Assembly: GCF_029277445.1 (NCBI RefSeq)
Contig: NZ_CP119566.1
Span: forward strand, 1,333,001-1,397,000
Reading direction: 5' to 3'
Length of the DNA stretch: 64,000 nucleotides
Source of the DNA: Pararhizobium qamdonense
Lineage (GTDB): Bacteria > Pseudomonadota > Alphaproteobacteria > Rhizobiales > Rhizobiaceae
The position numbers were made by a program, and so were the translations under genes. The notes beneath the pieces are model-generated. The model made no database searches and was not told the DNA's origin. It was given only the letters and a program-made list of their open reading frames with translations. Positions 1 to 7,558 of the stretch are shown in pieces. Each line of letters begins with the position of its first letter. Position 1 is the stretch's first letter.

Positions 1-158
1 TTGATCATCTTGCGTGCGGCGGTGCACGGAAGGAAGGCCTTTGCCAATTCCTCGACGTCCACCCACAAGAAATCCGGCTCGTCATGCGGCGGTGAAAAGA
101 AAGAGACCGGCTTGCCGTTAATTTGGGCTGTGTCCAAAAACTTCGCTTGCGCGTTCAT
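1..158 (-). CDS. Prophage leftward early protein, truncated by window edge
   Basis: Reading leftward from an ATG at 158, the frame stays open to the window edge and gives about 52 residues beginning MNAQAKFLDTAQINGKP, then SFFSPPHDEPDFLWVDVEEL. A GGAG ribosome site lies just upstream. The DFLWVDVEELAKAF stretch recalls N-terminal segments of phage antirepressor-like or DNA-binding proteins, but the gene is incomplete and I do not assign a function. It is the first gene of a leftward operon whose promoter (186-216) carries the same operators as the rightward early promoter, so it is probably repressed in the lysogen. Confidence 0.6.
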   Translation of the reverse strand, partial: MNAQAKFLDTAQINGKPVSFFSPPHDEPDFLWVDVEELAKAFLPCTAARKMI

Positions 159-185
159 GTTCGCTCCATCGGTTAAGATGGAGTT

Positions 186-216
186 AACATAGCATCAAAC
201 GCTATGTGATCGTCAA
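186..216 (-). promoter_or_regulatory. Leftward early promoter (PL-like)
   Basis: On the minus strand a TTGACG -35 (211-216) and a TATGTT -10 (186-191) are separated by 19 bases, with TGC directly before the -10 (extended -10 form). The geometry is the same as the rightward promoter at 947-977. An operator overlaps the -10 and a second lies 7 bases upstream of the -35. Confidence 0.6.
189..205. promoter_or_regulatory. Operator OL1 for the prophage repressor
   Basis: ATAGCAT-CAA-ACGCTAT is a 7-3-7 inverted repeat matching ATAGCRY-N3-RYGCTAT. It overlaps the -10 of the leftward promoter. Confidence 0.65.
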
Positions 217-223
217 CTGTAAA

Positions 224-240
224 ATAGCATTAAATGCTTA
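224..240. promoter_or_regulatory. Operator OL2 for the prophage repressor
   Basis: ATAGCAT-TAA-ATGCTTA is the second leftward copy, centred 35 bases from OL1. It overlaps the last codon and stop of the repressor gene. Confidence 0.6.
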
Positions 241-888
241 GTCGCGCTCTTCATCCTCGTCATCGATCGACGGAATGTGAAAGAAAACAGACACTAAGGG
301 GAAGAAAATTTCGGCCTTTAAATTTGTCACAGGCGGGCCGTTTGGGACGAGAATGGTGTAGTGGTCGGCCTTCGCGGTCAAATGCGGATAACCGAATACT
401 TGGCGGTCCGCACCATTTTCATCGGTTCCAAAAACCATGCAAAAGCGATTGACAAGCTTCAGGCCATCAATGCTGTCATTCCGGGCAAAGCAGAGCAAAT
501 CCTCGTCGTGGTAAAGTGGATAAAGGGCGTCAGTGTTGACATAGAGCCAGAGCTTGTTGAGAGCGTGAAAAGCACCGTTCCATAGTGTGAAAGTGTGTTG
601 GTCCTCCTCGGTCCCGTACATTTCGACGATCCCGCCAGGCATGATTTCGCCCTGCACTTCTATCGTAGTGAGGCGCCGGTTCGTGGGAAGGAAGATGTCG
701 GCGTCCACGTCCATTGCCGCGCCAAGTCGATAGCGCCACTCTTCGGTGAACGTAATTTGTCCACGCTCTAACTTGCTTATCGTGATCCAATGCACGCCGA
801 CTTTGTCGGCGAGCTGCGATTGAGTGAGGCCTTGGCGCTTGCGCACTTCGGCGATGCGGTTCGTGGGGGCGGGCTTAATTTTTGTCAT
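238..888 (-). CDS. XRE-family prophage repressor (CI-like)
   Basis: A 216-aa protein with an N-terminal helix-turn-helix at about residues 10-65 (RKRQGLTQSQLADKVGVHW, then TISKLERGQ), the XRE/Cro/CI signature. The C-terminal half contains EIMPGGIVEMYG and ALYPLYHDEDLLCF, which resembles the S24/LexA-like dimerisation fold, but I cannot point to a clear Ser-Lys catalytic pair. It is therefore uncertain whether it is cleaved in an SOS response. The gene is divergent from the Cro-like gene at 987 and flanked on both sides by paired operators, the lambda CI arrangement. The acidic C-terminus (DDEDEERD) overlaps operator OL2. Its role as the lysogeny repressor is inferred from the fold and this layout. 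Confidence 0.85.
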   Translation of the reverse strand: MTKIKPAPTNRIAEVRKRQGLTQSQLADKVGVHWITISKLERGQITFTEEWRYRLGAAMDVDADIFLPTNRRLTTIEVQGEIMPGGIVEMYGTEEDQHTFTLWNGAFHALNKLWLYVNTDALYPLYHDEDLLCFARNDSIDGLKLVNRFCMVFGTDENGADRQVFGYPHLTAKADHYTILVPNGPPVTNLKAEIFFPLVSVFFHIPSIDDEDEERD

Positions 889-922
889 GCAGCATTTATG
901 ACTTAGGCGAGTTAATAAGGAT

Positions 923-939
923 ATAACCTCGAATGCTAT
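923..939. promoter_or_regulatory. Operator OR2 for the prophage repressor (degenerate left half)
   Basis: ATAACCT-CGA-ATGCTAT has a perfect right half-site and 5 of 7 matches in the left half. It is centred 35 bases from OR1, exactly the OL1-OL2 spacing. Confidence 0.5.
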
Positions 940-946
940 ATTTGGC

Positions 947-977
947 TTGACGGCAGCATAGCGCTTAATGCTATATT
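947..977 (+). promoter_or_regulatory. Rightward early promoter (PR-like)
   Basis: TTGACG at 947-952 and TATATT at 972-977 with a 19-base spacer and TGC before the -10. It drives the Cro-like gene at 987 and presumably the whole early operon. Confidence 0.6.
958..974. promoter_or_regulatory. Operator OR1 for the prophage repressor
   Basis: ATAGCGC-TTA-ATGCTAT is a 7-3-7 inverted repeat overlapping the -10 of the rightward promoter, as OL1 does on the left. Confidence 0.65.
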
Positions 978-986
978 AACTGCGCC

Positions 987-1241
987 ATGACAAATCAAAC
1001 CTTATCCCCATATCGCTGGCGACAGCTCCGAAAACTCTCGATGGCAGGCATCGCCATGATGCTTGGCATTGGGGGGAAAAATCCTTCGAGGACTTGGCAG
1101 CGCTACGAAACGGGGGCTTCGCAGCCGCCGCTTTCGATCGTTGCGAAAGTCGAGATGATCAGTGAAGGACAGGTAACCACGGCATCCTGGATGCAGGCTC
1201 GGCAGAGTTATCTCTCTCGCAAACAAGCGGTGTCGTCATGA
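987..1241 (+). CDS. Cro-like small DNA-binding protein
   Basis: An 84-aa protein, divergent from the repressor. WRQLRKLSMAGIAMMLGIGG followed by NPSRTWQRYETGASQPP reads as a compact helix-turn-helix in which the RTWQRYETG segment is the recognition region. It is the first gene of the rightward early operon, with its promoter overlapped by repressor operators, so a Cro-like role opposing the repressor is the natural inference. Its stop overlaps the start of the next gene (ATGA). Confidence 0.75.
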   Translation: MTNQTLSPYRWRQLRKLSMAGIAMMLGIGGKNPSRTWQRYETGASQPPLSIVAKVEMISEGQVTTASWMQARQSYLSRKQAVSS

Positions 1242-1426
1242 CGCCCCGCCAACTCCCCCACGATCCCACCGTCGTCGAGGCCGCTCGCTGGCTCGCCGAT
1301 CAATCCAATCCGCCGCATCCGATCGCTGTCGAGTTGAATACTCGCTTCGGTCTGAAACCCCGTCTGGCCTGCGAGGCCATCAACCTGGCCGGTGACATGA
1401 AGCTCCTGCGGAGGGCGATATCATGA
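1238..1426 (+). CDS. Small early prophage protein, unknown
   Basis: A 62-aa protein starting inside the stop of the Cro-like gene and ending inside the start of the next one (ATGA overlaps at both ends), so it is clearly a translated member of the operon. Its middle (EAARWLADQ, ELNTRFGLKPRLACEAINLA) looks like a short helical, possibly winged-helix-like, DNA-binding module, but I do not recognise the family. Confidence 0.6.
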   Translation: MTPRQLPHDPTVVEAARWLADQSNPPHPIAVELNTRFGLKPRLACEAINLAGDMKLLRRAIS

Positions 1427-2169
1427 GCCACTACCGCAAAATCGACGTGCACGTCTGGAACGATGCCCGGTTCATGTCGCTCACCCTGCATGGCCAACTC
1501 GCTTGGTTCATGCTGCTCACGCACCCGATGATGACATCTCTCGGTGCCATCCGAGCCACACCTGACGGGCTTGCCGCTGAACTGTCCAGAGGTGACGAAG
1601 GCTATCGGGAAGCCTTCCGTGAAGCCTTACAGGATGTCATCGACAAAGGCATGGCAGATTACGATCCGAAGGCCAACCTTTTGGCGCTCCCGAACTTCCT
1701 GAAATACAACAAACCTGAGTCCCCGAACGTCGTAAAGGCATGGGCCAAGTCGGCCGGAATGTTGCCTGAATGCGAGTTGAAAAGCCTGATTATTCAAAGG
1801 TCTATCGCATACGCTGAGGGGATGGGTAAGGCGTTCAAAAGTGCGGTGCATGAGGCTTTCCCGAAGGCTTCCCCTAAGGCTTACCCGAAGAGTTCCCCTA
1901 TACAGAGAGCAGAGAAGCAGAGAGCAGAGAGCAGAGATGAAGATTCTGCTTATGATGAAGAACGCGACTCTACAGAGGGTACGTATACGCGAGAGACGAT
2001 GTTCACACCGTTTCCAATCCCTTCATCAGCAGCCGAAGGAAGAACGTTTCTCCTAAGCAAAGGCGTTCCTCAAGAACTGCTCGATTCATGCTTACCGATC
2101 CTGCTTGGTGGGAACCTCAGCCCCTACGACCTTGAAGGCATCCTTTCTGAAGCGAGGAGTGCAGCATGA
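1423..2169 (+). CDS. Phage replication-type protein
   Basis: A 248-aa protein. The N-terminus (MSHYRKIDVHVWNDARF, then LTLHGQLAWFMLLTHP) is the form seen in phage replisome-organiser or O-type replication proteins: a winged-helix-like domain over about residues 1-110, then a low-complexity linker with SPKAYPKSSP and repeated RAEKQRAES elements, then a short C-terminal helical region. Position right after the switch genes agrees with a replication initiator role. No helicase motif is present, so it would recruit host machinery. Overlaps both neighbours by 4 bases. Confidence 0.65.
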   Translation: MSHYRKIDVHVWNDARFMSLTLHGQLAWFMLLTHPMMTSLGAIRATPDGLAAELSRGDEGYREAFREALQDVIDKGMADYDPKANLLALPNFLKYNKPESPNVVKAWAKSAGMLPECELKSLIIQRSIAYAEGMGKAFKSAVHEAFPKASPKAYPKSSPIQRAEKQRAESRDEDSAYDEERDSTEGTYTRETMFTPFPIPSSAAEGRTFLLSKGVPQELLDSCLPILLGGNLSPYDLEGILSEARSAA

Positions 2170-2324
2170 CGCAACTCGATTTTTTCAAAGCCGACCGGGA
2201 GAAGTATCCGGCAAACGTGATCGACATCATGCCGGCCATCATCCGCAAAATTGCAGCTGAGCCTATCTGGCCGCCAACTCCCAAAGCCGGCGAGTTGGTC
2301 CAAATCAAAAGGAGCGTGGCATGA
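2166..2324 (+). CDS. Short coupled early protein, unknown
   Basis: A 52-aa frame starting at the ATG that overlaps the stop of the replication-type gene (MTQLDFFKADREKYP...) and ending in an ATGA overlap with the next gene. The perfect coupling at both ends supports it as real. No recognisable domain. Confidence 0.6.
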   Translation: MTQLDFFKADREKYPANVIDIMPAIIRKIAAEPIWPPTPKAGELVQIKRSVA

Positions 2325-2707
2325 TGTCCCTTCCGAAAATGACCGAGGCGCAAGCCTACCTCTATTATGACTTTTGCTCGTTTCGGCTGTTTGGCTGGAA
2401 CATTGTCGAGCGGAAGAAACACCATCATCGCAGCAAGGCGACAAGAGCCCGTGACGAATGGTGGATGCGCGCAATCTCCGATGGGCCAGAACCCTGGGAA
2501 TTCGTGATCTTCGCTGAGGAGGGACGGTCTGTCGTTGATCTTTGGCCGGAAGATATGCGGGTCGAGGTCGAACGACAGATCAATACCAAAGTACCGCGCG
2601 GATCCAGCGAGCCGACAGACCCAGAGTTCATCAAGGGGATGCATGAGTGCGGCCGGACTGATTGGGTGCTGCCCGATTTCTTCGCCAATCATGGGAGGGA
2701 GGCATGA
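2321..2707 (+). CDS. Early prophage hypothetical protein
   Basis: A 128-aa soluble protein, rich in Trp and charged residues (RDEWWMRAI, EPWEFVIFAEEG). No family recognised. Starts and ends in 4-base overlaps with neighbours in the early operon. Confidence 0.65.
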   Translation: MMSLPKMTEAQAYLYYDFCSFRLFGWNIVERKKHHHRSKATRARDEWWMRAISDGPEPWEFVIFAEEGRSVVDLWPEDMRVEVERQINTKVPRGSSEPTDPEFIKGMHECGRTDWVLPDFFANHGREA

Positions 2708-3168
2708 ACGTTGTCACGTTTGAACCGCCGCCGCTCTACGATATTGCCAGCGTCCGGAATGCAGCGGCCGATCTGAAAACGGCGCTGGTATACCTGCGCA
2801 GCATGACCCTCGTTGCGGTTTCCGGGGTCCGTAGGGCCACAACGATCGACGAGATGGTCATGCGCTACGCCACTTGGCTGGGCCATTGGCACCGGTGCGG
2901 CGTCGGCAACACCTACGCCATGCACTTTCGCGGCGTGGTAATTGCCGACGGCCGGCTTGTCGTCGCAGCTCTTCAGGTCAAGAGCGAAATAACGAGCATC
3001 AACGAAGCCGTCGGGCAGCCGGTCATCTGGATGTCAGTTCCAGACCGCGCCGCCTTGCGCATAAACATCATCGACCTTCTCACGAACGCGAATGCCTCCT
3101 TGGATATCGCCTTGGAGAGCTGCGCCATCCTCGAAGGTCACAATCTCACCGAAGGAACATCAGCATGA
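2704..3168 (+). CDS. Early prophage hypothetical protein
   Basis: 154 aa from the ATG at 2704, chosen because it overlaps the preceding stop, rather than the in-frame start upstream at 2662. Sequence MNVVTFEPPPLYDIASVRNA..., with a hydrophobic middle (GVVIADGRLVVAALQV) and a helical C-terminus. Unknown function. Confidence 0.6.
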   Translation: MNVVTFEPPPLYDIASVRNAAADLKTALVYLRSMTLVAVSGVRRATTIDEMVMRYATWLGHWHRCGVGNTYAMHFRGVVIADGRLVVAALQVKSEITSINEAVGQPVIWMSVPDRAALRINIIDLLTNANASLDIALESCAILEGHNLTEGTSA

Positions 3169-3350
3169 CCCCCGAACGCAACGAGGAACTGAAGAATTTC
3201 ATCCGGTCTTGCCGTGGCATGAGCAGCTCGGAAGTCCTAGCGAAGATCGTTGTTGACTTGCCCGGCACTACCATCATGGAGCTTGACGAAGCGCTTGCCG
3301 ACTTGGAACGCGACGAAGCCGAAGAGGGAAACGGAGGGTTTCCATCGTGA
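3165..3350 (+). CDS. Small acidic early protein, unknown
   Basis: 61 aa, MTPERNEELKNFIRSCRGMS... with a highly acidic C-terminal half (LDEALADLERDEAEEG). ATGA overlaps with both neighbours fix the start at 3165. No family recognised. Confidence 0.6.
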   Translation: MTPERNEELKNFIRSCRGMSSSEVLAKIVVDLPGTTIMELDEALADLERDEAEEGNGGFPS

Positions 3351-3865
3351 GCAACGTCATCAACTTGAACATGGCCGAGTATGAAAAGAAAATTGAGGCG
3401 GCGGTAGCTGCCGAGATTGCGAAAGGCCGCGACCCGAACGACTTCGACGACGCATTCCTGCTCGCCCTGTCTGAATCGGTTTATGATGATCTCAGCCCGG
3501 CTGCGAGGAAGCATTCCGCAATCCAAGGTCTGAACATCATTGCTGAGCAAGTGTGCGGCGGCTTGATCGCTGAAAAGCTGTGGCAGGCGGGGTATGGCTG
3601 GGATGCGTCCGACGAGCAAATCATCGCATGCGGACGGCAGGCCCGTATCGCAGACGCCGACATTTCTCGTAGTCTTGCCGCCTTCCGCGAAGTGCACGGC
3701 AAATTGACGATCGACGATGCAAAGGCATTCACGGTGCTTGAGCGCTTCTTGCCCTTGTTCGTCATGCTGCCACCAGACGCCCGGCTGGAAGACGCCGCCA
3801 GCCGCAAGGCCGCTCGTGGCGACAAGCTCGCCCTGTCCTTTCTCGCGTGGAAGGAAGTCGCATGA
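3347..3865 (+). CDS. Early prophage hypothetical protein
   Basis: 172 aa beginning at a GTG (MSNVINLNMAEYEKK), with a GGAGGG ribosome site about 9 bases upstream and an overlap with the preceding stop. Mostly alpha-helical by composition. Ends in an ATGA overlap with the ParB-like gene. No recognised domain. Confidence 0.6.
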   Translation: MSNVINLNMAEYEKKIEAAVAAEIAKGRDPNDFDDAFLLALSESVYDDLSPAARKHSAIQGLNIIAEQVCGGLIAEKLWQAGYGWDASDEQIIACGRQARIADADISRSLAAFREVHGKLTIDDAKAFTVLERFLPLFVMLPPDARLEDAASRKAARGDKLALSFLAWKEVA

Positions 3866-4899
3866 ACGCCATCGAGATAGCGAAATTCCTGCTCGACGAC
3901 GCCGCGAAGCAGACTGGCAAGAAATGCACGGCGGCGGATATGATCGAGGCCGTGGCCAAAACCTGCGCTCGGGAATTTCCCGACACAGATCGTGAGCTGT
4001 TGCGCGAGGCTATGAACATCGCCAACCGGATACTGAAGGTCGATGAGAATTTCGCGCTGCGCCCAATCCAGCCGGTGAGCCTGACAGGGCTCGACATCGC
4101 GACGCCGGAGAATGGACAGCCGATCTGCGAGGTCGTCCGGCCGGAATCGTTGATGGTCGATCCAAGCTATCAGCGCAACATCGGCGCGCGCGGGCTTTCC
4201 CAGATCCGAAAAATCATAGAGGCTTTCGATTGGAACAAGTTCAAACCGCCCATCTGCGCCTATGCTGAGCACGAAGGGCAAACGGTTCTGAAGGTCTTGG
4301 ACGGGCAGCACACGGCTATCGCCGCAGCCAGCCATCCCGAGATCGACTTCATCCCGGTGATGATCGTTGACGCATCCGCGACCTCGTCCCAGGCCGCAGC
4401 CTTTGTCGGACAGAACACCGAACGGCTCGGCGTCACGGCTCTGCAGCTCCACCAGTCCGGCTTGGTGGCGCACGATCTCGACGCCATCACGATCGACATC
4501 GTCTGCAAGCAGGCTGGCGTCAGCATTCTTCGTCATCCCGGACCAGGTGGAAAGGCGAAGCCTGGCGAAACGGTATCAATCAACGCCATCAGCGAATTGC
4601 TGAACAAGCGCGGTAATGAATCGGCTCGGATCATCCTGACGGTTCTGGCGAAGGGCGGCTTCGCACCCATCCTCAAACCCCAGATCAAGGCCGTGGAGCT
4701 GTTGCTCACGCATGATGAGTATCGGGACAGCATCACGCCGGACGCGCTTGCTGCGGCCATACAGGGCACTTGGGCGGTCGATCTCGACGAGGCCAAGCAG
4801 CTTTCTGTCACGCACAAGTGGCCGCTGTGGCGGGCGCTAGCAATCCACTGGTTCCGGAAGACGAAGAAGAGCCGCCCAGCGGTCGGAAAGGCAGCGTGA
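3862..4899 (+). CDS. ParB/Srx-like phage protein
   Basis: 345 aa from the ATG overlapping the previous stop; an in-frame start at 3847 is less likely. The segment VVRPESLMVDPSYQRN (about residue 93 on), followed by LSQIRKIIEAFDWNKFKPP and LKVLDGQHTAIAA, matches the ParB/sulfiredoxin-like nuclease fold: a statement of preferred values followed by a DGQH motif in place of DGEHR. Such proteins occur in phage early regions, some as nucleases or DNA-modification partners. No methyltransferase lies next to it here, so the target is unknown. Confidence 0.7.
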   Translation: MNAIEIAKFLLDDAAKQTGKKCTAADMIEAVAKTCAREFPDTDRELLREAMNIANRILKVDENFALRPIQPVSLTGLDIATPENGQPICEVVRPESLMVDPSYQRNIGARGLSQIRKIIEAFDWNKFKPPICAYAEHEGQTVLKVLDGQHTAIAAASHPEIDFIPVMIVDASATSSQAAAFVGQNTERLGVTALQLHQSGLVAHDLDAITIDIVCKQAGVSILRHPGPGGKAKPGETVSINAISELLNKRGNESARIILTVLAKGGFAPILKPQIKAVELLLTHDEYRDSITPDALAAAIQGTWAVDLDEAKQLSVTHKWPLWRALAIHWFRKTKKSRPAVGKAA

Positions 4900-4967
4900 T
4901 GATCTGGCTCGATATCCTGAAACTGAAACTGCGCTTCTGGCGTCGCAAGAGGGAGGTTCGCCCATGA
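4896..4967 (+). CDS. Possible 23-aa coupled peptide
   Basis: A GTG at 4896 (or the ATG at 4899) opens a 22-23 residue frame, MIWLDILKLKLRFWRRKREV plus RP, that fills the gap between two genes with start-stop overlaps on both sides. A hydrophobic stretch is followed by a basic tail, suggesting an amphipathic or membrane-associated peptide. The only evidence is the coupling. Confidence 0.35.
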   Translation: MMIWLDILKLKLRFWRRKREVRP

Positions 4968-5419
4968 CCCGCATTTTGAACATCACTCGGAAGGACGACT
5001 TTCATTTCGAGATCACCGACCAGCACGGCAATATGGTCGAAGGGCCATTCGATACCAACGCCGCCGCTTGGAAGGCGCTTGATCGGATCGACAACGTCGG
5101 CAGCAACCGGCCGCCCGAGCGGGTCAAGCCCAACAAGAAGGTGTTGTGGGGGAAGCCCGAGAAGAAGAAGTCCAAGAAGGCCCGCCGCCAGGAGCGCCAG
5201 CAACGGAAGCTAACGCCTGCACAGGAAGAACATCGTCTGAAGGTAAATGCCGGCAAGGCCGTTGGCTGGATTCGCTCCGGCGCCATGGGCAAGTTTGACC
5301 CTGCCGCTGAACGCTCATATCGCGTCCATCAACTCGGGACGTTCGGTGCGGCCTCGGAGGTCAAGCACATCGACCCAACGGTCTATTTGGCTGAAAAAGC
5401 CGCGCGGGGTGAGATTTGA
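4964..5419 (+). CDS. Basic early prophage protein, unknown
   Basis: 151 aa. The N-terminus (FHFEITDQHGNMVEGPFDT) looks like a small beta domain of about 40 residues. A very basic linker follows (KPEKKKSKKARRQERQQRK, about residues 65-85) that could contact nucleic acid. No family recognised. Confidence 0.6.
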   Translation: MTRILNITRKDDFHFEITDQHGNMVEGPFDTNAAAWKALDRIDNVGSNRPPERVKPNKKVLWGKPEKKKSKKARRQERQQRKLTPAQEEHRLKVNAGKAVGWIRSGAMGKFDPAAERSYRVHQLGTFGAASEVKHIDPTVYLAEKAARGEI

Positions 5420-5847
5420 CCAGATCCCCGAACGGCGTGAATGTCTATCGCTTTCTCGAAAGCTATGGCATCCGCGTCCGACCTTATCGAGAAGGCCGCA
5501 ATGGACCAGACCGCCCGGCCAATGTGGTTTACGGCGGCCGGACCATCGCGCGGCTGCTTCGGATCGACTCCGATCGGGCGGCGCTGACGGTGCGCTGCAT
5601 CCAAGAGAGCAACCCGAAGTGTTTTGACGACGTCATGATCTGGGCGGTCTGGTCTTTTATTGGAGCCCACGCTGACGACAAGCGCCCCAGAGACGTTTTG
5701 ACCGACTTCGGACGCATCGATCTAGCCCAGATCAGAAATCGCGCTCAGCGCCTCGCCAGAGGCGAATATGGGCGCATGGGAAAGACGGCAGAAAAGATCA
5801 GCAGCCTGATCGCACACGCATTGATACCGGAGGATGATGCAGCATGA
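5416..5847 (+). CDS. Early prophage hypothetical protein (TTG start)
   Basis: 143 aa beginning at a TTG that overlaps the preceding TGA. NVYRFLESYGIRVRPYREG, then a charged helical region and GRIDLAQIRNRAQRLARGEYG. Unknown function. Ends in an overlap with the next gene at 5844. Confidence 0.55.
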   Translation: MTRSPNGVNVYRFLESYGIRVRPYREGRNGPDRPANVVYGGRTIARLLRIDSDRAALTVRCIQESNPKCFDDVMIWAVWSFIGAHADDKRPRDVLTDFGRIDLAQIRNRAQRLARGEYGRMGKTAEKISSLIAHALIPEDDAA

Positions 5848-6674
5848 AGATTTCGCTTGGAAACGAGTACATCGATGTCAGCGGACGCAAGGTGGTAATC
5901 CTGGGCGAGCGCAAGACCGCCGGCGGCCTGAAGGTGTTTGCTGGATACCAGATTGACCGGCGCAAGACCCGCATGGGGCAGGAGCGCCATTTCAAATCAG
6001 ACGGCCGGGACTTCTATGGCGACATGGGGGGCCATCTGATCCGCGAGGCCGACGCTGGGATGTCTATGACCGATCAGCAAGCGGCCATCCTCGAGCGGCT
6101 GATAGAGGCGATGGACACCGACATGGCGATGCCGGGGAGGGTTGGGCCCCGCATGTATGGCAGCTCCATGCCAGAGGGACTGACCAGCGAAGCCGAAAAT
6201 ACCCTGCTGGAGTTCGTCGATGCCCACGAGAACGACGGCATGCACATCCGCCACCGCAACAGCGCGATCGACGCCGTCACCGAACGCCGGGCGAAATGCA
6301 GCAAGGATCGCATCGGCAGGATGGAAGAGGCACTGGCCTGGGTGCCGCGCTTCGTCTGGGATCAGGAAATGCGCCTCGCGCTGCTGGCATATTCGGAGGT
6401 TAAGGCCCGTGGATGGGACTGGAGCCGCTACCTGGAGCAGCGAAACCGCCGATCGAAGACAAAAAAGCAGTGGGTTAAACGAACGATATATCGATGGATT
6501 GAGAAATCCTTGCAACAAATTAGCGCCGGATTGGTCCAGAGCGCAATTCTCTTGCATGATACGGCTGGTTTACAGGTGGCACACGAAGAGGCACAACACA
6601 CAGGCAAATCGATAACATCCGGTTTGCATGCGTGGATGCCGACCGATGAAAAGCCCGCTGATTCGCGGATGTAG
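5844..6674 (+). CDS. Last gene of early operon, putative late regulator
   Basis: 276 aa. The N-terminal 70 residues are beta-rich. A separate C-terminal half contains DQEMRLALLAYSEVKARGWD, then KKQWVKRTIYRWIEKSLQQI, which reads as a sigma-region-4-like helix-turn-helix of the kind found in phage late-transcription regulators. Its place as the last early gene fits that role. This is inference from motif shape and position only. Confidence 0.5.
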   Translation: MKISLGNEYIDVSGRKVVILGERKTAGGLKVFAGYQIDRRKTRMGQERHFKSDGRDFYGDMGGHLIREADAGMSMTDQQAAILERLIEAMDTDMAMPGRVGPRMYGSSMPEGLTSEAENTLLEFVDAHENDGMHIRHRNSAIDAVTERRAKCSKDRIGRMEEALAWVPRFVWDQEMRLALLAYSEVKARGWDWSRYLEQRNRRSKTKKQWVKRTIYRWIEKSLQQISAGLVQSAILLHDTAGLQVAHEEAQHTGKSITSGLHAWMPTDEKPADSRM

Positions 6675-6713
6675 AGCCGGGCTCCACGAGCGACGAAGCG
6701 TCAGCGCCAGCAG

Positions 6714-7085
6714 TTAACCGCGAGTGACGATCGCGGTTTCTAACGCATTTTTGATCTCTGACACCAAGGATTCGTTTTTGCTCTCGAAGGCCTGCTGATC
6801 GCCACTGGAAGTCCGAAGAAGGATTGCGTACTTCGGCTTAGCTAAATAGTACATGACGACACCCACGACGATCATGCCAACCCCAAGCGCTGTTTTGTGC
6901 TGGAGGAGAGCCAGATAAATTCCGAATAGAGCGATAAGGCCGCCGATTGGAGCTTGCCCTCCTGCACCAAGTTTTTTTACGCTGACACTTCCGATATTAG
7001 CAATCGGGTACGATGTTGTCCCAAATCTCGCCAGATTTTTATCAATTTTAACATCGTTCTGATTAAAAAATGTTCCGTCGCTCAT
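6714..7085 (-). CDS. DUF6232-like membrane protein
   Basis: 123 aa starting MSDGTFFNQNDVKIDKNLAR with a GAGGGG ribosome site. A short N-terminal beta region precedes two adjacent hydrophobic segments (GGLIALFGIYLALL and GVGMIVVGVVMYYL, about residues 47-81) and a C-terminal soluble tail. This layout resembles the small DUF6232 family of unknown function. It is transcribed against the early operon, so probably a lysogen-expressed accessory gene. Confidence 0.65.
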   Translation of the reverse strand: MSDGTFFNQNDVKIDKNLARFGTTSYPIANIGSVSVKKLGAGGQAPIGGLIALFGIYLALLQHKTALGVGMIVVGVVMYYLAKPKYAILLRTSSGDQQAFESKNESLVSEIKNALETAIVTRG

Positions 7086-7257
7086 GCTTGCCCCTCAGCC
7101 AGTACTTCGATCATTGCTCGCAGGAATCTTTACGATTCACAAGCTCGAAAAACCGGGACGGCAGTGAGGCTTGTGACATACCAAAAAATGGCACGCTGGA
7201 TGCTGACGGATACAGCAAAAACTACGGAGGCAGGCTTCAAGCCTGTCTTTTGCGTTC

Positions 7258-7329
7258 GCGGGCTTCTTCAGGGTGAGGCAACAGCCTTCCAAGCTGCCAA
7301 GGTCGGTTCGATCCCCACAGTCCGCTCCA
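7258..7329 (+). tRNA. tRNA-Gly(UCC)-like gene with shortened D-arm
   Basis: The 7-bp acceptor GCGGGCT (7258-7264) pairs fully with AGTCCGC (7319-7325, one G-U), followed by discriminator T and an encoded CCA (7327-7329). The anticodon arm has stem CAGC/GCTG around loop CTTCCAA, giving anticodon UCC (glycine). The T-arm GTCGG-TTCGATC-CCCAC has one mismatch. The D-arm is short and irregular (CTTC/GAGG with a 5-base loop). Total length is 72 bases. It could be a phage tRNA, a decayed one, or a specialised glycine tRNA not used in translation. Confidence 0.7.
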
Positions 7330-7344
7330 AAGTCCAATGATTGG

Positions 7345-7518
7345 TTACTGAGAGGACAGTACGCCATACATGGCGATGAACGCATAGATAAAGAATGCGC
7401 CAACAGCGATGCTGGCGATAACCATCACAAGACCGTTGCCGGCAAAAACCTTGCGTCGCTTCTGTGCAGGTGCATCAGCCGATGGCGCCAGTCCGGTTGG
7501 TGTCTCACTTTCATCCAT
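7345..7518 (-). CDS. Small single-pass membrane protein
   Basis: 57 aa from the ATG at 7518 (MDESETPTGLAPSADAP), preferred over a longer frame because AAGGAT lies just upstream. A Pro/Ala-rich acidic N-terminus, a basic QKRRK patch, then one transmembrane segment (LVMVIASIAVGAFFIYAFIA). Unknown function. Lies right after the tRNA-like gene, on the other strand. Confidence 0.55.
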   Translation of the reverse strand: MDESETPTGLAPSADAPAQKRRKVFAGNGLVMVIASIAVGAFFIYAFIAMYGVLSSQ

Positions 7519-7558
7519 GGTGGTATCCTTCAGCGGCCCCTCGGCTTGAGCCCAATTT

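Noticed and set aside
3481..4536. Long open frame on the minus strand opposite the ParB-like gene
   Set aside because: It overlaps two well-supported coupled genes, has no ribosome site, and its composition is that of an antisense frame in GC-rich coding DNA.
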